From contig CAZODA010000025.1 in the NCBI GenBank assembly GCA_964578485.1, positions 1 through 41,927 of the forward strand: a stretch of DNA of 41,927 bases. Reading direction: 5' to 3'. This DNA is from CAZODA01 sp964578485 (GTDB taxonomy: Bacteria > Bacteroidota > Bacteroidia > Bacteroidales > Marinilabiliaceae). The notes below the pieces were generated by a model that was not told the origin of the DNA, did not search any database, and saw nothing but the letters and a program-made list of their open reading frames with translations. Below are positions 7,503 to 16,276 of this stretch, in pieces (the first letter of the stretch is position 1; the number at the start of each line of letters is the position of its first letter). The position numbers were made by a program, and so were the translations under genes.

Positions 7503-8402
7503 ATGAATTTAATTAAAGCCTGGATAATATCAATGCGCTTAAGGACTTTAGCATTGGCACTTTCAACTATTATGATGGGAAGTATTATGGCATTGCGTTT
7601 TAACATTTTCAAATGGGATGTACTTTTATGGGCTTCACTTACGACTCTTTTCCTTCAAATCATGTCAAATATGGCTAATGATTATGGTGATGCATTATCG
7701 GGTGCCGACAATGATCACAGGGTGGGTCCTCAAAGGATGATACAACAGGGAGTAATAAGCTTATCAGCAATGAAGAAAGCAATAATATTTTGTATTATTC
7801 TATCATTAATTTCGGGGATAATTCTTTTACTAAAAGCTTTTGACGGTCTGCAATGGGCTCATTTGATTTTTTTATTATTAGGCTTGTCGGCCATAGGCGC
7901 CGCCATTAAATATACAGTGGGTAAAAATCCATATGGCTACAAAGGTTTGGGGGATATATTTGTTTTTATCTTTTTTGGGATAATTGGTGTTGCAGGAACC
8001 TGGGTGCTTCATACCAATTGCTGGGATTGGACAGTATTATTACCCGCCTCATCAATTGGCTTCTTTAGTACAGCTGTGCTAAATCTCAACAACATACGTG
8101 ATTATAATGCTGATAAAATAAGTAATAAAAACACTATGGTGGTACGAATTGGAAGAAAAAAAGCTTCATGGTATCACTTATTGTTAATTTTAGCCGGGTG
8201 GATCTCAATAATGGTCTATATTTTATTTTTTAATGAACTCTATTTTTTTTGGCCTGTTTTAATAACACTGCCATTATTTATAAAAAACATTATAACAGTA
8301 TTTAAAAACAAGGGAGCTCAGGAATTAGATAATGAATTACGCAATCTTTCATTAAGTATTTTACTTTTTGTATTATTAAGCGGCGTAAAAATATATCTTT
8401 AA
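7503..8402 (+). CDS. menA: 1,4-dihydroxy-2-naphthoate polyprenyltransferase
   Basis: MenA attaches the polyprenyl chain to 1,4-dihydroxy-2-naphthoate in the membrane, giving demethylmenaquinone. The 299-residue protein is a UbiA-superfamily enzyme with about eight or nine hydrophobic helices. It shows both Asp-rich prenyl-diphosphate/Mg sites: NMANDYGDALSGADNDHRVG at ~56-75, and NIRDYNADKISNKNT at ~197-211. Length agrees with bacterial MenA. It starts the menaquinone cluster; menC begins 6 bp after its stop, so the two are likely co-transcribed. Two -7-like matches lie upstream, TAAGTTTG at 7412-7419 and TATTTTTG at 7422-7429, without a clear -33 element, so a separate menA promoter is plausible but not proven. 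Confidence 0.93.
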   Translation: MNLIKAWIISMRLRTLALALSTIMMGSIMALRFNIFKWDVLLWASLTTLFLQIMSNMANDYGDALSGADNDHRVGPQRMIQQGVISLSAMKKAIIFCIILSLISGIILLLKAFDGLQWAHLIFLLLGLSAIGAAIKYTVGKNPYGYKGLGDIFVFIFFGIIGVAGTWVLHTNCWDWTVLLPASSIGFFSTAVLNLNNIRDYNADKISNKNTMVVRIGRKKASWYHLLLILAGWISIMVYILFFNELYFFWPVLITLPLFIKNIITVFKNKGAQELDNELRNLSLSILLFVLLSGVKIYL

Positions 8403-8408
8403 TTTATT

Positions 8409-9434
8409 ATGTATATAGCAAAATATTATCCCTATCAATTAAAATTTAAAATTCCCGGAGCTACTTCAAGAGGGGTGCTTACAACAAAAATGAGCTATTT
8501 CATTGAAATCTGTAATAAAGATGATTCTAAAATAAAAGGTATTGGTGAGTGTTCTATTCTCCCCAAGCTCAGCCCTGATGATCGTTCCGGATTAGAGGAG
8601 AAGGTTCAATACTGTTGTAAAAACATAAACACCTTGATGTTAAATTATCATGATGAACTTCGCGAGTGGCCGGCAATTCGTTTTGCTATTGAAATGGCAA
8701 TAACTGATTTAAATAATGGAGGTAAGAGGCTGTGGTTTCCATCTGAATTTACTTATGGAAATATGGCAATAGATATCAACGGGCTTATATGGATGGGGTC
8801 AATAGCCACTATGCAAAAGCAAATAGAAGAAAAAATACAAGAAGGATTTAATTGTCTGAAGCTAAAAATAGGTGCAAAAGATTTTAACACTGAATTTGAA
8901 TTGCTAAAATCCATCAGGGAACAATTTTCACATGATAAGCTTGAGATAAGGGTAGATGCTAATGGTGCTTATACAGTTAAACAGGCTGCTGAAATTCTTG
9001 ACAAACTGGCAAAAATAGAAATACATTCAATAGAACAGCCAATAAAAGCCAATCAATGGGATAAAATGGCCGAACTTTGTCGAAACTCTCCTCTACCAAT
9101 TGCCCTTGATGAGGAGCTTATAGGAATTAATTCATCCGAGAAAAGGAAAGAAATGCTTGAAACAATAAAACCTCATTATATTATTTTAAAACCAAGTCTC
9201 ATAGGAGGTTTTAAATCGTCACATGATTGGATTAAAGCGGCAGAATCTGTAAATGCGGGCTGGTGGGTCACGTCGGCATTAGAAAGCAATATAGGATTAA
9301 ATGCCATTGCACAATGGACTGCAACTTTAAATACTTCACTACCACAAGGCTTAGGTACGGGGCAAGTTTTTTCAAATAATATTGCTTCGCCATTGTTTGT
9401 AAAAGATGGTCACTTAAACTATCGAAATTTTTAA
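8409..9434 (+). CDS. menC: o-succinylbenzoate synthase
   Basis: MenC dehydrates SHCHC to o-succinylbenzoate. The 341-residue enzyme belongs to the enolase superfamily. The catalytic set can be read: Lys151/Lys153 in LKLKIGA, metal ligands Asp183 (VDANGAY), Glu209 (SIEQP) and Asp234 (ALDEEL), and Lys261 in ILKPSLIGG. An N-terminal capping domain fills residues 1-100. The start lies 6 bp after menA, fitting one operon. The usual next step, MenE (o-succinylbenzoyl-CoA ligase), is not encoded after it; lrgA follows 35 bp later. The related activity N-acylamino-acid racemase cannot be excluded by motif alone, but the surrounding men genes make MenC by far the best call. Confidence 0.93.
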   Translation: MYIAKYYPYQLKFKIPGATSRGVLTTKMSYFIEICNKDDSKIKGIGECSILPKLSPDDRSGLEEKVQYCCKNINTLMLNYHDELREWPAIRFAIEMAITDLNNGGKRLWFPSEFTYGNMAIDINGLIWMGSIATMQKQIEEKIQEGFNCLKLKIGAKDFNTEFELLKSIREQFSHDKLEIRVDANGAYTVKQAAEILDKLAKIEIHSIEQPIKANQWDKMAELCRNSPLPIALDEELIGINSSEKRKEMLETIKPHYIILKPSLIGGFKSSHDWIKAAESVNAGWWVTSALESNIGLNAIAQWTATLNTSLPQGLGTGQVFSNNIASPLFVKDGHLNYRNF

Positions 9435-9469
9435 TCGGAAAATATTTCAAAAAATTATTCATAATAAAT

Positions 9470-9808
9470 ATGTACGGAATTTTTATTATTTTTTTGTTTT
9501 ATGCCTTTGGAATTCTTTTGTCGGGATTAATAGGCGAAATTATCCCGGGAAGTGTAATTGGTATGGTTTTACTTTTCCTTGCATTATTATCGGGAATAGT
9601 AAAAGCTGAAAAGGTAAAAACTGTAGCAGAATTTATAACCAGACATATGGCTTTGTTTTTTATTCCGGTAGGTGCAGGTCTAATTGCAACTTCACATTAT
9701 TTTAAAGGAGAAACAATAGCCATTATTACTTCATCAGCTATAAGTACCATTCTGGTATTGATTGTAGTAGGCTGGATTCAACAATTTATGGAAAAAAAAG
9801 ATGATTAA
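9470..9808 (+). CDS. lrgA: CidA/LrgA-family holin-like membrane protein
   Basis: The 112-residue protein has four hydrophobic segments and the CidA/LrgA signature: GEIIPGSVIGMVLLFLALL near residues 22-40, then FITRHMALFFIPVGAGLI near 57-74. In Staphylococcus CidA/LrgA are described as holin/antiholin-like regulators of autolysis. In other bacteria and in plants, LrgAB-type pairs are linked to export or uptake of pyruvate or glycolate. The gene overlaps lrgB by 8 bp, so the two are translationally coupled. It lies between menC and menF, an unexpected place; whether it shares the men transcript is inferred from the 35-bp gap to menC. Confidence 0.88.
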   Translation: MYGIFIIFLFYAFGILLSGLIGEIIPGSVIGMVLLFLALLSGIVKAEKVKTVAEFITRHMALFFIPVGAGLIATSHYFKGETIAIITSSAISTILVLIVVGWIQQFMEKKDD

Positions 9809-10496
9809 TACCTTATTTACTATTCAACCCTTTACCCTTGCTTTTGTAATAGGAGTATATCTTGCAGCATTATGGCTTTATAAAAAAACAAAATTAAGTC
9901 TCTTACACCCTGTTTTGGTAGGTATATTAGTTGTTATTGCTGTTTTATTACTGTTAAAAGTTGAATATAGCGCTTTTGAAGAAGGAAGTTTTTTAATCGA
10001 TTTTATGTTGGGTCCTTCAGTAGTAGCTCTTGGTTATGGCTTATATGACCAGGTTTATTTGATCAGAAAAAATTTACTTTCAATTTTAACGGCTATCACG
10101 GTAGGAAGTATTGTGGGCATAGTATCGGTTGTATTTATTGCACGTTGGATGGGTGCAGATGAAACTGTTATAGCATCTCTTGAACCCAAATCTGTTACTA
10201 CCCCTATTGCTGTGGGTATTTCAGAAAGATTTGGAGGGCTGCCTCCTCTAACAGCTGTTGTAGTGGTTGTTACTGGTATATTTGGAGCAGTAGTCGGACC
10301 TTTTGTTTTAGACAAGGTTGGCATTAGCAGTAAAATAGCAAGAGGCTTAGCTATGGGAAGCAGTTCACATGGTGCAGGAACAGCGCGTGCTATTGAAATG
10401 GGAGTAGTACAAGGGGCTATAAGTGGCTTAAGCATAGGCTTAATGGGAGTAGCCACTGCGGTAATGGTACCCATATTAAGACTCATAATTAATTAA
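9801..10496 (+). CDS. lrgB: CidB/LrgB-family membrane protein
   Basis: The 231-residue partner of LrgA has six or more hydrophobic segments and the family motifs: LGPSVVALGYGLYDQ (about 69-83), LEPKSVTTPIAVGISERFGG (about 126-145) and, near the C terminus, GLAMGSSSHGAGTARAIEMG. Length matches the family (about 230). Its ATG lies inside the end of lrgA (8-bp overlap). The pair is thought to act as one membrane unit; the function in Bacteroidota is unknown, with autolysis control and organic-acid transport both possible. After its stop come 106 bp with a possible ATTGTTTG/CAAACAAT stem (10553-10582) before the next gene. Confidence 0.9.
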   Translation: MINTLFTIQPFTLAFVIGVYLAALWLYKKTKLSLLHPVLVGILVVIAVLLLLKVEYSAFEEGSFLIDFMLGPSVVALGYGLYDQVYLIRKNLLSILTAITVGSIVGIVSVVFIARWMGADETVIASLEPKSVTTPIAVGISERFGGLPPLTAVVVVVTGIFGAVVGPFVLDKVGISSKIARGLAMGSSSHGAGTARAIEMGVVQGAISGLSIGLMGVATAVMVPILRLIIN

Positions 10497-10602
10497 CAGC
10501 CTCTTTTTAAAAAATAACAACTTATTAAAAAGTTTCGTTTAACGGTACGATTATTGTTTGGGCTTAATCTGAAACAAACAATACTTTAAACCTCATCACG
10601 AA

Positions 10603-11406
10603 ATGAATATTAAGATTGCCCTGATTTGCATCTTTTGCTTTTATTATTTTCCGGTATTTCCACAACTAAAAAATTATGCCTTTAAAATAGAGGGAGGGGC
10701 AACACTTACTAATGGCAACTTGGACTTAGTAGCACCTATGATAGGTTTAGGAGCCGAATACTATCACTCGATTAAATCGTCTTTTGGACTTATGTGGACT
10801 TTGGATTTATATACCCTTGAAAAGGAAATAAACAATCTTTCTGCAAAAGAAAGCTGGTATAAGGAACTTTTTGTAGCTGCAGGTCAAATGACTTTTGAAC
10901 CCTTTTATTCCTATAAATTCAGATCGGAGAAGGATCAATCGCACTTTTACATTACACTTGGAGCAGGTATGTATCAACCTTTTGCAAAAACAACTGTTAG
11001 TGAAGGAGAATATGAATTTCTTGGAGATTTTGAAAAAGAAGGAGAATTTCAGGTAACTCAATGGTCGAGGTTTCCATATACAACAAAAATTAAAGAAAAT
11101 TTCTCATTTGCATGGAAGCCAAATTTTTCCTTGCAAGTGGGTTATGACATAGTACTTCCCGGTTCAGGCGAAATTTTGGGACTGTTTATAAAATATCACA
11201 GCTTTGATGATATAAAACCACTTTCTTATATTTCAAGGGAACCGGCTTATGAAGATTTTTATTTCGATAAAAATAACACTGTACTTCCTATCAAACTTGG
11301 CATTACTTTTAAACTCACCGGAAAAGATAAAACAACAAGGCGTAGGGAGAAAAAAACCAAAGAGTACCATATGTTAAACAATCAGGAATATAACTATGGG
11401 ATTTAA
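10603..11406 (+). CDS. Predicted outer-membrane beta-barrel protein with basic tail
   Basis: I do not recognise a named family. The 267-residue protein has a signal peptide (about residues 1-21, ending FPVFPQ) and then alternating beta-strand patterns typical of small outer-membrane barrels, such as FKIEGGATLTNGNL, YITLGAGMYQPF and SLQVGYDIVLPGSG. The likely final strand is LPIKLGITFKL, yet about 28 further residues follow, starting with a strongly basic stretch (KDKTTRRREKKTKEY). This is unusual for a barrel, whose last strand normally ends the protein. It sits between lrgB (106 bp) and menF (71 bp), all in the same direction. A role in menaquinone synthesis is unlikely; it may be a passenger in the locus. 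Confidence 0.6.
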   Translation: MNIKIALICIFCFYYFPVFPQLKNYAFKIEGGATLTNGNLDLVAPMIGLGAEYYHSIKSSFGLMWTLDLYTLEKEINNLSAKESWYKELFVAAGQMTFEPFYSYKFRSEKDQSHFYITLGAGMYQPFAKTTVSEGEYEFLGDFEKEGEFQVTQWSRFPYTTKIKENFSFAWKPNFSLQVGYDIVLPGSGEILGLFIKYHSFDDIKPLSYISREPAYEDFYFDKNNTVLPIKLGITFKLTGKDKTTRRREKKTKEYHMLNNQEYNYGI

Positions 11407-11449
11407 GACAGTATTAAGTTTTACAAGCAAATCAAAAAATTATTTTAAT

Positions 11450-11457
11450 TATATTTG
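11450..11457 (+). promoter_or_regulatory. Candidate -7 element upstream of menF
   Basis: TATATTTG matches the Bacteroidota -7 consensus TAnnTTTG and lies 20 bp before the menF ATG. No TTTG is seen 19-21 bp upstream, so this is only a candidate for a second promoter inside the menaquinone cluster, serving menF-menD-menB. Confidence 0.3.
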
Positions 11458-11477
11458 CTACACTTCCATTTTTTAAA

Positions 11478-12539
11478 ATGATTGATAAAATTCAAGAGAT
11501 AATTGATAAAGGCGGACTTGCATACCGTCTTCCCGGCGAAAAACATTTTGTCGCAGGTAAAATTAAAAAGACAGAACTTTTTAATTTCTCAATGTTAAAT
11601 AGCTTACCTGATGAAAACATCTTTTTAGTAGCACCTTTTGATGCGAGGCAAGAAAATGCTTGGTGGTTCAATTTTGTTGAAGAAAAATTTCCATGTTGCC
11701 CTTCAACAAAAAAAACAACTATAAAAGATTATAAGCAAATAAACAGTTCCTCTACTGACTTTAATAGTTATTCAAGTCAATTTTACAAGATGATGGAACA
11801 TCTAAAATCAGGTAAACTCAAAAAAATAATTCTATCAAGAACAATCACAAAAAATAAAAATTTATTGCCTATACTGGCTCAGGTATTTTTCGACCTTTGC
11901 AACAAGCATCCTCAGGCTTTTGTGTATCTTATCAATAGCCCTAATACCGGAATATGGACAGGAGTTTCACCCGAAACTATACTTAAAAAAACAGGCGACT
12001 CTATTAGTACCGTATCACTGGCGGGAACACGAAATAAACTTGATAGTGACATAAAAAGCTGGAGTTTTAAAGAGCTTGAAGAACAGGAAATGGTAAGTAA
12101 TTATATTGATGATGTACTTAAAAATTACAATATCGCAAACTATCAAAAGGAAGGCCCTGAAGTGATTAAGGCAGGCAATGTAAACCATTTAGTAACAAGC
12201 TATTCCTTTCCTTTTAAATCGATAAAAGACTCTTTGGGAGAGTTTGTTTTTGATTTATATCCAACGCCTGCTTTATGTGGAGAGCCTAAATTACAGGCAC
12301 TTAATTTAATAAGTGAAATAGAGCCCCACCGAAGATCGTATTATGGTGGGTTTTTAGGTCCTGTAAATAAAAATAATATAGATCTTTTTGTAAATATCCG
12401 CTGTATGAAAGTAAATAACAAACATAGTACTATCTTTGTAGGAGGCGGATTAACTCTTCAGTCGGACCTTCAAAACGAATGGGATGAAACTGTATTAAAA
12501 AGTAAGACCTTGCTTTCAGTTATTCGCGATAAGCTTTAA
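11478..12539 (+). CDS. menF: Isochorismate synthase (chorismate-binding enzyme)
   Basis: The 353-residue protein has a C-terminal chorismate-binding fold with the usual motifs: LKKIILSRT (about 114-122), TGVSPE, SLAGTR, EEQEMVSNYID, YPTPALCGEPK and RRSYYGGFLGP. It converts chorismate to isochorismate, the first committed step of menaquinone synthesis; the men context favours this over salicylate or siderophore synthases. It is shorter than E. coli MenF (about 430 residues), mainly in the N-terminal part, as is common in Bacteroidota. menD follows with its likely ATG 56 bp downstream. Confidence 0.92.
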   Translation: MIDKIQEIIDKGGLAYRLPGEKHFVAGKIKKTELFNFSMLNSLPDENIFLVAPFDARQENAWWFNFVEEKFPCCPSTKKTTIKDYKQINSSSTDFNSYSSQFYKMMEHLKSGKLKKIILSRTITKNKNLLPILAQVFFDLCNKHPQAFVYLINSPNTGIWTGVSPETILKKTGDSISTVSLAGTRNKLDSDIKSWSFKELEEQEMVSNYIDDVLKNYNIANYQKEGPEVIKAGNVNHLVTSYSFPFKSIKDSLGEFVFDLYPTPALCGEPKLQALNLISEIEPHRRSYYGGFLGPVNKNNIDLFVNIRCMKVNNKHSTIFVGGGLTLQSDLQNEWDETVLKSKTLLSVIRDKL

Positions 12540-12595
12540 TTTTTTTGCTACTACGCAAAAAATCAGAAGCTCAACTATTATTATTTATATTTAAA

Positions 12596-14290
12596 ATGAT
12601 TAAACCAATTTCAGACAAACCAATTGTAAAAGCACTGGTTGAACTGTGTTATTTACACGGTGTAGAGCATGTAATAATTTCGCCGGGGTCGCGTAACGCG
12701 CCTCTTATTATTTCTTTTGCAGGTTTTGAAAAATTTGAATGTCTTACTATTGTTGACGAACGCAGTGCAGCTTATTTTGCCTTAGGTTTGTCTCGGGAGA
12801 AAAGAAAACCTGTTGCATTAGTTTCAACAAGTGGCACAGCGGCTTTAAACTATGCTCCTGCAGTAGCTGAGGCTTACTACCAAAAAATTCCCTTGGTAGT
12901 AATCACTGCCGACCGACCAAAAGAATGGATAGATCAGGGAGATGGTCAAACAATAAACCAGCCGGGGATTTACAATAATTTCATTCGTTATCAATGTACT
13001 CTTCCTCTTTCAGGTGGGCATTCCGATGACGAATGGTATATGAACCGCATATTAAATGAAGCATTTCAAAAGTGTAAGGGGCCTGTTCCCGGTCCTATAC
13101 ACATTAATGTTCCCATGCGAGAGCCCTTGTATGGAAAAACTGTTCATCCAAATATTCCGGCTCGAAAAATTCAAGTCCTCATGGGCGACAGCCATATGTC
13201 GGAGGATGCTATTTCTGTTTTATGTTCAGAAATTGGAAAATATGAACGTGTTTTGGTGCTTGCCGGAGCAATGCATTTTGATTCCGAATTAAATAAGGCA
13301 TTCAATTTACTTGCTGAAAAGGGTGTGGTTATTCTCACCGAAACTTTAGCAAATTTAAAGGGTTCGAAATTTATTTTACATACCGATCGGGTTGTAACAA
13401 CCATTAATGAAAATGAAAAATTAATTTTTAGTCCCGATATTTTAATCACATTGGATATTCCGGTATTATCTAAAATGATAAAAAGTTTCCTTAGAAAAAA
13501 TCCACCTAAAATTCATTGGCATTTTTCTTTCGATCAAGACATTACAGATACATATCAATCCTTATCAAGAATAATAAGGGGAGATGCTGCACAAATATTA
13601 AAACAAGTTGCCGACAAGATTAGTCCGAGAACAAAGCGTTTTATCGAAACTTGGGAAAAAAGATATGATATGGCAAGCACCCGCCATAATCAATATATTG
13701 AATCACTACCATGGTCTGATTTGAATTTTTTTAAAATAATAAGCAATTACAATTTCCCGGTTTCGCAAATTCATCTTGGTAATAGTACCCCTGTGCGTTA
13801 TGCTCAATTATTTGAATGGCCACAAAGTCATACATGGTATGCCAATCGCGGTACAAATGGAATTGATGGCTGCGTTAGTACAGCAGCAGGCGCTGCCTAC
13901 GGAAGCGATAGTCCTGTTTTACTGATTATTGGTGATCTATCATTTTTTTACGATAACAATGGCTTATGGCATCAATACCTTCCGGCATCTTTTAGAATTA
14001 TTGTTGTTAATAATGGCGGAGGTGGCATATTCAGATTTATTCCGGGCCCGACAGATACTGATGAGTTAGAAAAGTTTTTTGAAGCAAGGCATTCATACAA
14101 TTGTGAAGGTATTGCACTATCATACGGCCTTAACTACTTCTCCTGCAATAATGCCGAAGAATTACAAAATATACTTCCCGATTTTTTTGATCCTTCAGAA
14201 AAGGCTGCAATTTTGGAAGTATTTACTCCGGGAGTTGAAAGTGGTAACTTGTTAAAACAATATTTCAAATTTCTAAACAATGAAATTTAA
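12596..14290 (+). CDS. menD: SEPHCHC synthase (2-succinyl-5-enolpyruvyl-6-hydroxy-3-cyclohexene-1-carboxylate synthase)
   Basis: MenD is the thiamine-diphosphate enzyme that joins isochorismate with the succinic semialdehyde unit derived from 2-oxoglutarate. I start it at the ATG at 12596 (MIKPISDKPIVKAL), giving 564 residues, the normal MenD size. The open frame extends upstream to a TTG at 12545, but that adds 17 residues unlike MenD. Visible parts are VIISPGSRNAPL near the N terminus, the activating Glu in VDERSAAYFALG (~residue 53), STSGTAALNYAPAVAEAYY, and the ThDP/Mg motif GDLSFFYDNNG (~444-454). It lies between menF and menB in one direction, 68 bp before menB. Confidence 0.95.
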   Translation: MIKPISDKPIVKALVELCYLHGVEHVIISPGSRNAPLIISFAGFEKFECLTIVDERSAAYFALGLSREKRKPVALVSTSGTAALNYAPAVAEAYYQKIPLVVITADRPKEWIDQGDGQTINQPGIYNNFIRYQCTLPLSGGHSDDEWYMNRILNEAFQKCKGPVPGPIHINVPMREPLYGKTVHPNIPARKIQVLMGDSHMSEDAISVLCSEIGKYERVLVLAGAMHFDSELNKAFNLLAEKGVVILTETLANLKGSKFILHTDRVVTTINENEKLIFSPDILITLDIPVLSKMIKSFLRKNPPKIHWHFSFDQDITDTYQSLSRIIRGDAAQILKQVADKISPRTKRFIETWEKRYDMASTRHNQYIESLPWSDLNFFKIISNYNFPVSQIHLGNSTPVRYAQLFEWPQSHTWYANRGTNGIDGCVSTAAGAAYGSDSPVLLIIGDLSFFYDNNGLWHQYLPASFRIIVVNNGGGGIFRFIPGPTDTDELEKFFEARHSYNCEGIALSYGLNYFSCNNAEELQNILPDFFDPSEKAAILEVFTPGVESGNLLKQYFKFLNNEI

Positions 14291-14358
14291 ATAAGGTTTA
14301 TATATTAATTCTGAAAATGGAGAGCTAATTATTGATGTTTATAAAATAATACAAGGCT

Positions 14359-15177
14359 ATGGCATATAAATGGGTTTCTGAAAACAAATTTCAAGATATT
14401 AAATTTGAATCCTGCGAAGGGGTAGCAAAAATTACAATTAATCGGCCAAAAGTTTATAATGCTTTTCGCCCACAAACAGTAAAGGAGCTAATCGAAGCTT
14501 TTGATATTTGCCGCGAACGTCAAGATATAGGAGTTGTTATTTTAACCGGCGAAGGCGATAAAGCTTTTTGTTCGGGTGGAGATCAAAATGTTAAAGGACT
14601 TGGCGGTTATATCGATGAAGAAGGTGTCCCCAGATTAAACGTATTGGACTTACACAAAAAAATCAGATCACTACCAAAGCCGGTAATTGCCATGGTTAAT
14701 GGCTACGCTATTGGTGGCGGACATGTTTTGCACATAATATGCGATTTAACCATAGCAAGCGGAAATGCAATATTTGGGCAAACGGGACCAAAGGTTGGAA
14801 GCTTTGATGCAGGCTTTGGCTCGTCGTATCTGGCTCGTCAGGTAGGGCAGAAAAAAGCACGCGAAATATGGTACTTGTGCAAACAATATACAGCCGAAGA
14901 AGCTGAAAAAATGGGTATGGTAAATAAAGTTGTACCCTTAGAGAAGCTTGAAAACGAAACTATGGAATGGTGTAAAATAATCCTTCAAAGAAGTCCTATG
15001 GCTTTAAGAATGATAAAACGAGGCTTAAATGCCGAGTTGGACGGCCAAGCGGGAATTATGGAATTAGCGGGAGATGCAACACTAATGTTCTATATGATGG
15101 AAGAAGCACAAGAAGGCAGAAATGCTTTCTTAGAAAAAAGAGATCCCGATTTTAAAAAATTCCCAAAATTCCCGTGA
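14359..15177 (+). CDS. menB: 1,4-dihydroxy-2-naphthoyl-CoA synthase
   Basis: MenB closes the second ring of the naphthoquinone from o-succinylbenzoyl-CoA. The 272-residue crotonase-fold protein has the MenB-specific pattern: ITINRPKVYNAFRPQTVKEL, the oxyanion region AFCSGGDQNVKGLGGY, ANGYAIGGGH-like (VNGYAIGGGHVLH), and GQTGPKVGSFDAGFGSSYLA, followed by the C-terminal EKRDPDFKKFPKFP. Length and ending agree with MenB rather than general enoyl-CoA hydratases. It is the last gene of the cluster; the ndpA-like gene converges on it 49 bp later. MenE, MenH and the methyltransferase needed to finish the pathway are not in this window. Confidence 0.95.
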   Translation: MAYKWVSENKFQDIKFESCEGVAKITINRPKVYNAFRPQTVKELIEAFDICRERQDIGVVILTGEGDKAFCSGGDQNVKGLGGYIDEEGVPRLNVLDLHKKIRSLPKPVIAMVNGYAIGGGHVLHIICDLTIASGNAIFGQTGPKVGSFDAGFGSSYLARQVGQKKAREIWYLCKQYTAEEAEKMGMVNKVVPLEKLENETMEWCKIILQRSPMALRMIKRGLNAELDGQAGIMELAGDATLMFYMMEEAQEGRNAFLEKRDPDFKKFPKFP

Positions 15178-15226
15178 TATTTATTAGATAGAATAATCAA
15201 CAATCCCGATTTTCGAACATTACCCA

Positions 15227-16276
15227 TCAACTTTCATTATCAAAGTATAATTTATAAAAATTCTTTTCCCTTTGGGCATCATATCCTCTTTCTATAAAAT
15301 CACGAGGACCATGAACATAAACATGGAAGTTTTTATCGAGTTTAAGAACTGATTTAAAATACTTTTTTTCGGACTTAACGGCACTTTTTGATATATCAAA
15401 GCTATCTTTAAGAAGGACTCCCCTATCCTCCTCATAGAGATTACGATAATCGGCAAATGCCTCCGAAACATCAGGAAACTGAATTACATCACGCTCAAAG
15501 TCGTCTTGCTTAAAATTTCTTTTAGTATCAAAAAAATCAAGCGAACGATTCATAAAATCAAATTGCTCAGCACGAGGCACTTCATTTTCGCTGTTATAAA
15601 CATCATTAACAAAATCTTTGCATAAATTCATATACGACCGAGTAAAATAGTAGCTATCCTCTCGTGGTTGAAGGGCGAGAAAATCGTCTTTCCAAAATTT
15701 TGCTTCTTGCCCTTTATTGATATTATCAACCATTGCGACTTTAAAGCCCAATTCACGTTCTGTATTAAATATTAAACAACCTTTATCAAGCTTGCGAATA
15801 TTAATACCCTCTCGCGTGCCAAGTTCAAAGTTCTGATCTTTTAAATATACTTTTAAAAAAGTCTCCTTATTCTCAGATTTAAACAAACCAAGACCATCTA
15901 CTAACTCGCCATCAACTACACAATCATTAAATGATACTAAGTAAAATTCACCGGCCTTGATTTTAGGGTGCATGCTCTTTTCATATAAATACTCTGCGAG
16001 CTGAAGCGAAGTATTATAAAAAGTTGATGGATCATCAAAAAACTCTGATGCAAGCTTATATACCAATGAATAAGCGCCTTGATCAGCACCTATAAAGTTG
16101 AAATATTCTCCTGTCTTAAAAGAACTAAAAAAATAAGTTTTTAGAACTGCAGCAACCATCTCTTCATCTTGAAGTTGGATTGTTCGCTTGGAAAATTTTA
16201 TAGCTTCATCGGCAGCTCTGGAACCAATATGATGAACAACAACATTATTAATATTTACTTTGGAACTATCAATCAT
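15227..16276 (-). CDS. Nucleoid-associated protein, NdpA/YejK family
   Basis: The 349-residue product resembles the NdpA (37-kD nucleoid-associated) family: an N-terminal NINNVVVHHIG and a central FYLVSFNDCVVDGELVDGLG followed by a strand pair carrying FLKVYLKDQNF and LDKGCLIFN. The C-terminal part ends in a basic, aromatic segment (KSEKKYFKSVLKLDKNFHVY). E. coli YejK binds DNA and the topoisomerase IV subunit ParE and is nucleoid-associated; the exact role is not settled. The gene stands alone: it converges on menB and has a 668-bp gene-free region upstream with unusual repeats, which may contain its regulatory sequence. Confidence 0.8.
   Translation of the reverse strand: MIDSSKVNINNVVVHHIGSRAADEAIKFSKRTIQLQDEEMVAAVLKTYFFSSFKTGEYFNFIGADQGAYSLVYKLASEFFDDPSTFYNTSLQLAEYLYEKSMHPKIKAGEFYLVSFNDCVVDGELVDGLGLFKSENKETFLKVYLKDQNFELGTREGINIRKLDKGCLIFNTERELGFKVAMVDNINKGQEAKFWKDDFLALQPREDSYYFTRSYMNLCKDFVNDVYNSENEVPRAEQFDFMNRSLDFFDTKRNFKQDDFERDVIQFPDVSEAFADYRNLYEEDRGVLLKDSFDISKSAVKSEKKYFKSVLKLDKNFHVYVHGPRDFIERGYDAQREKNFYKLYFDNES

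Noticed and set aside
10055..10486. 143-codon frame antisense to lrgB
   Set aside because: It is the shadow of a membrane protein gene rich in hydrophobic codons; lrgB itself has clear family motifs.
12545..12595. TTG-started extension of MenD
   Set aside because: The added residues do not resemble MenD; the ATG at 12596 gives the normal N terminus and size.
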